Of a stretch of 64,000 nucleotides of DNA, positions 22,440 to 64,000 are shown piece after piece. The notes under the pieces are model-generated. The model saw only the letters and a list, made by a program, of their open reading frames with translations, had not been told where the DNA came from and ran no database searches. Each line of letters opens with the position of its first letter. Within the stretch, counting starts at the first letter, position 1. The position numbers were made by a program, and so were the translations under genes. The DNA is from Arion vulgaris. Lineage: Eukaryota; Mollusca; Gastropoda; Stylommatophora; Arionidae. The stretch is taken from assembly GCA_020796225.1 (NCBI GenBank), contig CM036761.1:34492928-34556927 (forward strand), given 5' to 3'.

Positions 22440-22640
22440 ATTAGCTCCCTTGTAAGGCTAATCGTTCAGGTTAAATTCCACAGTGAGCGTGGACTATCTT
22501 TCAGACTGTAACGGCTCTCAGGTCGACCCAGCCTCAATTGGGTACCAGGAAAAACACTGGGAAGTAAAGACGGCCGGCCTGATGTTGACCACAACGTCCA
22601 TCAAGTGCCGATGTTGAATGAAAAATACTGACCTAACAAC
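22440..22640 (+). mobile_element. possible tRNA-derived SINE
   Basis: Begins TTAGCTCCCTTGTAAGGC, followed by AGGTTAAATTCC, spaced like degenerate A and B boxes. Single copy here and no duplication found, so tentative. Confidence 0.35.
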
Positions 22641-22839
22641 GTATTACCTATATACCTTGAGGTATCAAAAGGATTCCTTTACTTTCCTTACACTTTTGAT
22701 ATAAACTAGAGGTGGTTTAAAGAAAACCCCAAACACATTTATTACCAACAATTATTATAGAAACTGAAAATAATATATCAATTAGCAAAAGTCAGATATA
22801 TTGTTGAAACAATACACGGACTTAAACAATTTTTTTCTC

Positions 22840-23270
22840 TGTAGTGTAGAGGTTAGGTGCCCGCCTCTTGTGCCAAAGATAACCTGTTCGCTTCCTTGTG
22901 GAGCCATCAGGATATTTTTCCAGAGATCTCTGATCTCAGTGTAGGTGAGATCAAGTTCCAAGTCCTATCGGAGACGGACGATAAAGGTAGGTCTCGTGTT
23001 CAGTTTGAGCAGTAAAAGAACCCTTGGAAGTTCAAAATCGAGAAGAGCAGGCTGGAAAGCCGCTGTCTGGACAAAATTCATTAGAAAAGATTAACAATAA
23101 CAATTGCTACAAAATATCTTCACCACCTCCAAATTACATCGCGACGTTCGCGGTGCTAGGAGTTCATGCACTGCAGATGAGATCTTCCAGTGTAAGAAAG
23201 ACATCGGAGCACACATGGTTACTCACTGAAGTGCAATGACGATGTTCCTATCAATCAATCACTCAATCAA
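22840..23270 (+). mobile_element. SINE type H, unexpanded
   Basis: A tRNA-like head (TAGTGTAGAGGTTAGGTGC and GTTCGCTTCC) and a body of about 330 bp ending in (CAAT)n-like repeats at 23250-23270. It is the reference copy for the expanded element at 5888-7285, containing a single 50-bp unit. Confidence 0.75.
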
Positions 23271-23274
23271 TGAT

Positions 23275-24015
23275 AAGAAATGAGATAAAATAAGAGACAT
23301 AGCTACCAAGAGCAAAAACAAGCAATTAACACATAGAGATGGTTTATGTTTTTATTCTTTTTTTTTGGAGGGTAGGAGAAAAATAACTGTTCTGAAAGAA
23401 AAGCACACGATAGCACAGACAGTTGAGTAAACAACCTGTCATTTGTTGTAAATGAATGAGATTCTCACTCACTTTAATTTTTAATGCTAAAAATGTTCAC
23501 ATGGTGAAAAGTTACACAACATAATAATAAAAAAGAAAAAAACTCAAAATATGTGAACAAGTTTGGAAATCTGAAATCTCATAAGGAGTGAAACAGTTCA
23601 AATTAAGTAAACATGTAAAAAAATAAAACACTTTAAAGGATACATACTCACTGGACAAACTCTTCTGATAAATAAATTTGTACAAAATATTAATTGATAA
23701 AAAGGAAGGAATACAAATCAAAGCAAATAGTTGGAAGAAAACCTAGATCAATCCTCAATTATAGTCTATGTCTAATTACTCTACATGTCTCGTTCGACAA
23801 ATAATGCTACCAGAAAAGATTTCTAATGTTGCTGCTCTGTAGTGTTGCTATTAATTGTTGCCCACAATCTTTCAACTTTCCACGTTCTTCGCCATGTTTC
23901 CTGTAGACGTTCAGGTCTGCTCTATCCATACACTGTCTATCAGAGCGCTCTTTTAATGAACGGTTTTGATTTAATACATTTCCCCATCTATTTTTGTTTA
24001 TGATATCAAAATACA
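23275..24015. other. no gene seen
   Basis: A+T-rich. A minus-strand frame at 23810-24088 overlaps a SINE and shows no known domain. Confidence 0.4.
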
Positions 24016-24019
24016 AAAC

Positions 24020-24245
24020 CGTTGCATATCTTTTACAGGACGTTGTAATCAACCACAGTAAACGAGTTGTTGATTTTCTAGGCACCACTTATACCTTCAG
24101 TAGTTTGCCATTGCTTTTTGAATAGTGAAGTCTATTTTTTACCGTTCATAAAAATCGACGTGAACACATTTGCTTTCCAAACTGTCCGTTGTGGAGTTTG
24201 AACCAGGTAGTCTTGGGTTGGGATAGAGCTCACTATCTCTAAGCA
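24020..24245 (-). mobile_element. SINE type E
   Basis: Reverse copy of the SINE at 19798-20049, with B-box complement GGAGTTTGAACCAGG near 24195. Confidence 0.7.
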
Positions 24246-24249
24246 CAGT

Positions 24250-25140
24250 TGCCCACTGTTTATGGTATAGAAAGCTTTAATATCATGTTTGTTGGCTGCC
24301 CCTTCTACATCAGTTACACATTTATTTCAACATAATCTTCTTATCTACTTTTGCTCTGTTTATATAAAACAATTATAGCAATGACAAAATGAAAATAAAT
24401 TATGATTCCAGTAAGTATAAAGATATCAAGATAGCCAATATATCTACAGATAATTAAAGATTAAGAGATAGGCACACAGTGAATAAATTCATCTTTGAGA
24501 GAAGTTTGACAAATTTATTATTAAATATTCCAGACTGTTTTGTTTAACTGTAAGGGTGATACACACAGATATGTCTACACGCTCCCAAAGACTTGTACAG
24601 CACACGGGATTGCACACACATTGTTTAAAAATAAATAGGTATGATTATTGTGGTGTATACTTTGCCTGTTGTGATTTACAAGCTGTGTTTTTGTCCAGAA
24701 TGATATTTTCTTAAACTGACACACACTTGTTTTTTTTCACATTTAAGTCCATTTGTCCAAAGTTAATAAGTTATTCTATCTAATTCTTCTCAAAGCACAC
24801 AGAATGTTGATCCTATATTTTTTAGGTGGTATTTAAACTTGAAACTGGATAGATGTGAAATCTCTGCACTTATGCCACTCCAATAAATGCCCAGTCCCTT
24901 ACAGCTGCGTGAAAGTGTCATACTTATATATACAGTAGCTCTGTTAATGAATCCAAATATTATTGCAACTCAAATGTGAGCAACCATTTTCAGTGCAGTA
25001 GATCAGGGACACTACGTTTCCCCCAACACTTCTATAAAGAAGTAAATGGTGGAAGAGAAGAAGACCAGGGAATTGACTGTATCAAAAAACACTTCAGCAT
25101 ACATTGGTGTACACATGCAGTTGACTGCTACTATATTACG
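24250..25140. other. no gene seen
   Basis: A+T-rich sequence. 25020-25075 resembles, in reverse, the sequence at 4785-4830 beside the Penelope-like fragment. Confidence 0.4.
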
Positions 25141-25145
25141 TATAT

Positions 25146-25400
25146 TATTTGATGGAGCATTTGGCCGAATGGATTAGAGTGCAGCTCTCAAGCGAGAGAT
25201 CCGGGTTCAATCCATGGTAAGGCCAGAGTTTTTTTTCTGTCATAGCATAAAAAAAAATTCTAACCTGAACAGTTTCACGGTGACTGCACTAGCCGTATGG
25301 TCATTAAATTCCACAGGCACGTATCCCCACTTTTCTACACCACCTAAAAAAGCGGTATTACCGGCAGTAATGACAGTTTTTAAAATTAAAGATCATGTCT
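25146..25400 (+). mobile_element. tRNA-derived SINE, type G
   Basis: A head closely resembling a Leu/Ser-type tRNA: TTGGCCGAATGGATTAGAG as A box and GGGTTCAATCC as B box, then a body with ACTGCACTAGCCGTATGG and AAAGCGGTATTACCGGCAG. Partial copies are at 29590-29710 (minus) and 47440-47480. A functional tRNA is unlikely because no proper acceptor stem is seen. Confidence 0.7.
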
Positions 25401-26195
25401 AGATATATCTACTATTTTACTAAGAGATTTGTAATGTATTTATGCCAGTCTCATCCATATATGTGTTGACTATCTTCTGTAACTAATACTTACTGCTAGA
25501 AATTATTTCATATGGCACAAATAGAAATAAGGGGCTTTACAAATATGGACAGAATATGATTCATAAATATATTGATAACATTTATCACTGGCATTAGCGC
25601 AGAATGCAACCACAAAAAAAAAACAACACATGCACTTAAATGTTGATAGCAGAGTAATAGCTTTTAAGATATCAACATTGACTGTTTAATACGACAGTTC
25701 TTCGAAAAATAAAATGTATCTTAACGGAGGTTGTGTAACTCTTTCATTCCAGCTCATTGATTAGAAATGTTCCGTATGAGATTAGAACAATCTAAATAAG
25801 CTTGATGAAAACGAAATGATAATAGACTTATAAAATAGCTGAGATATGTCAGTGTTGAAACATATCTTAAGGACTAGCTGTTGAGTGTTAGTTGTAATTT
25901 TTTGATAAATGACTAATGACATTTTGGTTACTATTTGTAAGAGTATTGACTCTCACCTCCTTATAGAAGTATATTAATAAAGAAATTAATCATTAAATTA
26001 GATGTTGAAATTTTCGATGATGATGGTGATTTTTTGTTATTATCTTCATCATAGTTACTGTAGTTTTCATCATTTAAGCTTCCTTCAGGCTGTGGTTATT
26101 TACATCAAAAGTCATCACTGAAATATAAGGATACAACAATAAGGTTATCCCAACTTATATCATATTTTTTTAATGAAACAATTAATTATATATAC
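25401..26195. other. no gene seen
   Basis: A+T-rich intergenic sequence downstream of twitchin, with no recognisable element. Confidence 0.4.
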
Positions 26196-26199
26196 CATC

Positions 26200-26650
26200 A
26201 TCATCAAGGTGCATATTCTTTATAGGACATTGCTCTCTTTGCAGCATATCTGAAATTCACTCTGTCTCTAGCCAGTTCACCCACTTCGTCGATGGTCATA
26301 TTTATGGTTTCTTTAATATCTTGTAGCCATCTTCTTCTTGGTCTGTCTCTGCGTCTTGGGACCCTGCCCTCTAATATTGTTCTCTCCAGGGCATCGTGAT
26401 GCTTGATGTGACCAAAGTATCTAATTTTTCGATATACTCGTAGTATGTTGTTTATCAGCTAATTGTCTTTAACATACAATTCTTTCAGGACATCAGTGTT
26501 CTTTCTTTTTCTGTCCATGGTATTCGTAGGATCTTTCTGTAGCATTTATTTCAGAAGGACTGGATTTTCGTTCTTTTTTTTGTGTAATGGTCCATGATTG
26601 ACAACCATAAGTAGCCACTGGAAAAATGCATGTAGTACATACCATAGAGA
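26200..26650 (-). mobile_element. LINE family E C-terminal fragment
   Basis: Minus-strand frames give an RRRWLQDIKETINMTIDEVG-like block and GHIKHHDALERTI, the same domain as at 2580 and 16900. It is broken by stops. Confidence 0.7.
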
Positions 26651-26819
26651 AGTACATACTATAGAGAAGGAAAACTAAAACTGAGAAAAAGTTGAGAAAG
26701 GAACTTTTCAGTTAGCAGAAAGTATTATCAGATGTAGAGCCCTTACACAGTACCTTCAGAGACAATTTCAAACCTTTTCCCAATTCAGAAAGTTTGAGTA
26801 CCAATTTATAGCTGGTTAG

Positions 26820-27210
26820 ACTAGGGAACTTTTAGAGTGGTTGCTGAGGTAGTAATAAAAGAACCTCTGTCTTCTCTTGCATGTTGTAAAAGCCTCTGTC
26901 TTATGTGCCCATGGCCACAATGAAAACTGATGATGATGAGATAGGGAGCTTTTAGTATGGTTTCTGGGGTTGGAATTATAGAACCCCTTTTCTTCTCTTG
27001 TATGTTGTAAAAGCCACTATCTATTGCCCTATGTGTTCAAGCATACAATGAAAACTGATGACAATGATGAGACTAGGGAACTTTTAGTGTAGTTTCTGGG
27101 GTCAGAATAACAGAACTCCTGTCTTCTCTTGCATGTTGTAAAAACCACTATCTCTGTCTTATGTGCTCCTAAGTACAATGGAAACTATTCATAATGATAC
27201 GACTACGGAA
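26820..27210. repeat. three tandem units of about 125 bp
   Basis: Each unit contains AGGGAACTTTTAG, then CTTCTCTTGCATGTTGTAAA and ACAATGAAAACTGATGA. It lies within 600 bp downstream of the twitchin stop and could be in its 3' UTR. Confidence 0.75.
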
Positions 27211-27390
27211 TAGATTGTACCAGGAAGTTAAAGACATACATTTACATATATACAAAGTTACAAAAATGCCAATTACATTGCTAGATTTTCACAAAATAAC
27301 AATCAAAGAAAGAGCTGAAAATCAATGAGAACTATAATTACTAACCTAAACAGAATAAAAAAACTGCTCATCGTCCACATCCCCAGCTGA

Positions 27391-63809
<36,419 letters not shown>

Positions 63810-63869
63810 CTATTGATATAACAAATTAGCAAATGTAAGGATATATTAGTACAATAAAACCATACACTC

Positions 63870-64000
63870 GGCCATGTGCTGCCGGGGCTGGAAAGGGGAG
63901 AAAAAGAATATGCAGCAATGTGTACCTGTCAAGCATGTTTTAAAAGGCGACTGAGGAGCATTGGTATATATTTATGTTTAGAAATAAATGCTGATGGTTA
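63870..64000 (+). mobile_element. SINE A/B-type head at window edge
   Basis: GCCATGTGCTGCCGGGGCT and AAAAGGCGACTGAGGAGCA resemble the shared head of SINE A and B. Incomplete. Confidence 0.5.

Noticed and set aside
25146..25225. Functional tRNA gene
   Set aside because: A and B boxes are good but acceptor and T stems do not pair properly, and a SINE body found elsewhere follows.

Overview
This is animal nuclear DNA: A+T-rich, intron-rich and saturated with retroposons, and it has no operons or bacterial signals. The only ordinary protein-coding gene I can support is the 3' part of a twitchin-type giant muscle kinase gene on the minus strand. Its 21 visible exons run from 63809 down to a TAG stop at 27391-27393. 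Every exon has GT/AG borders and the phases agree across all 20 introns, giving 949 codons plus the stop. The order kinase, autoregulatory tail, Ig, Ig, Ser/Arg-rich linker, Ig, Ig, Ig is that of twitchin, and the kinase resembles molluscan twitchin most closely. I infer a spiralian, most likely a mollusc. The species cannot be named from this window, and the N-terminal Ig/Fn3 region must lie beyond 64000.

Layout. 1-27 kb is gene-poor: long tandem arrays (55-bp, 50-bp, 33-bp, 59-bp, 41-bp and 17-bp units) alternate with LINE fragments, SINEs and MITEs. 12.1-15.5 kb is a stack of four nested LINE insertions resolvable by target-site duplications. 27.4-63.8 kb is twitchin, whose introns hold a nearly complete Penelope-like element (43.3-45.7 kb), a DDE transposon with long terminal inverted repeats (38.6-40.8 kb), piggyBac-type TTAA MITEs, a hAT remnant, a U2 snRNA-like fragment and many SINEs.

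Mobile elements. Several LINE lineages are recognisable from RT C-termini or RNase H motifs. They are all broken. At least seven SINE types occur, many with exact 8-13-bp target duplications. Three of them share one 5' module but carry different 3' bodies. Several satellites appear to have grown out of TE sequence (5.98-6.93, 8.68-9.15, 16.38-16.9 and 18.04-19.59 kb). Array centres are often much more degenerate than their edges, which looks like residual long-read consensus error.

How the parts relate. The TEs do not cooperate with the gene. They explain its roughly 36-kb footprint for only about 2.85 kb of coding sequence. The functionally interesting part of the gene is the alternative-splicing-compatible, phosphorylatable linker (exons 14-15) between the second and third Ig domains after the kinase.
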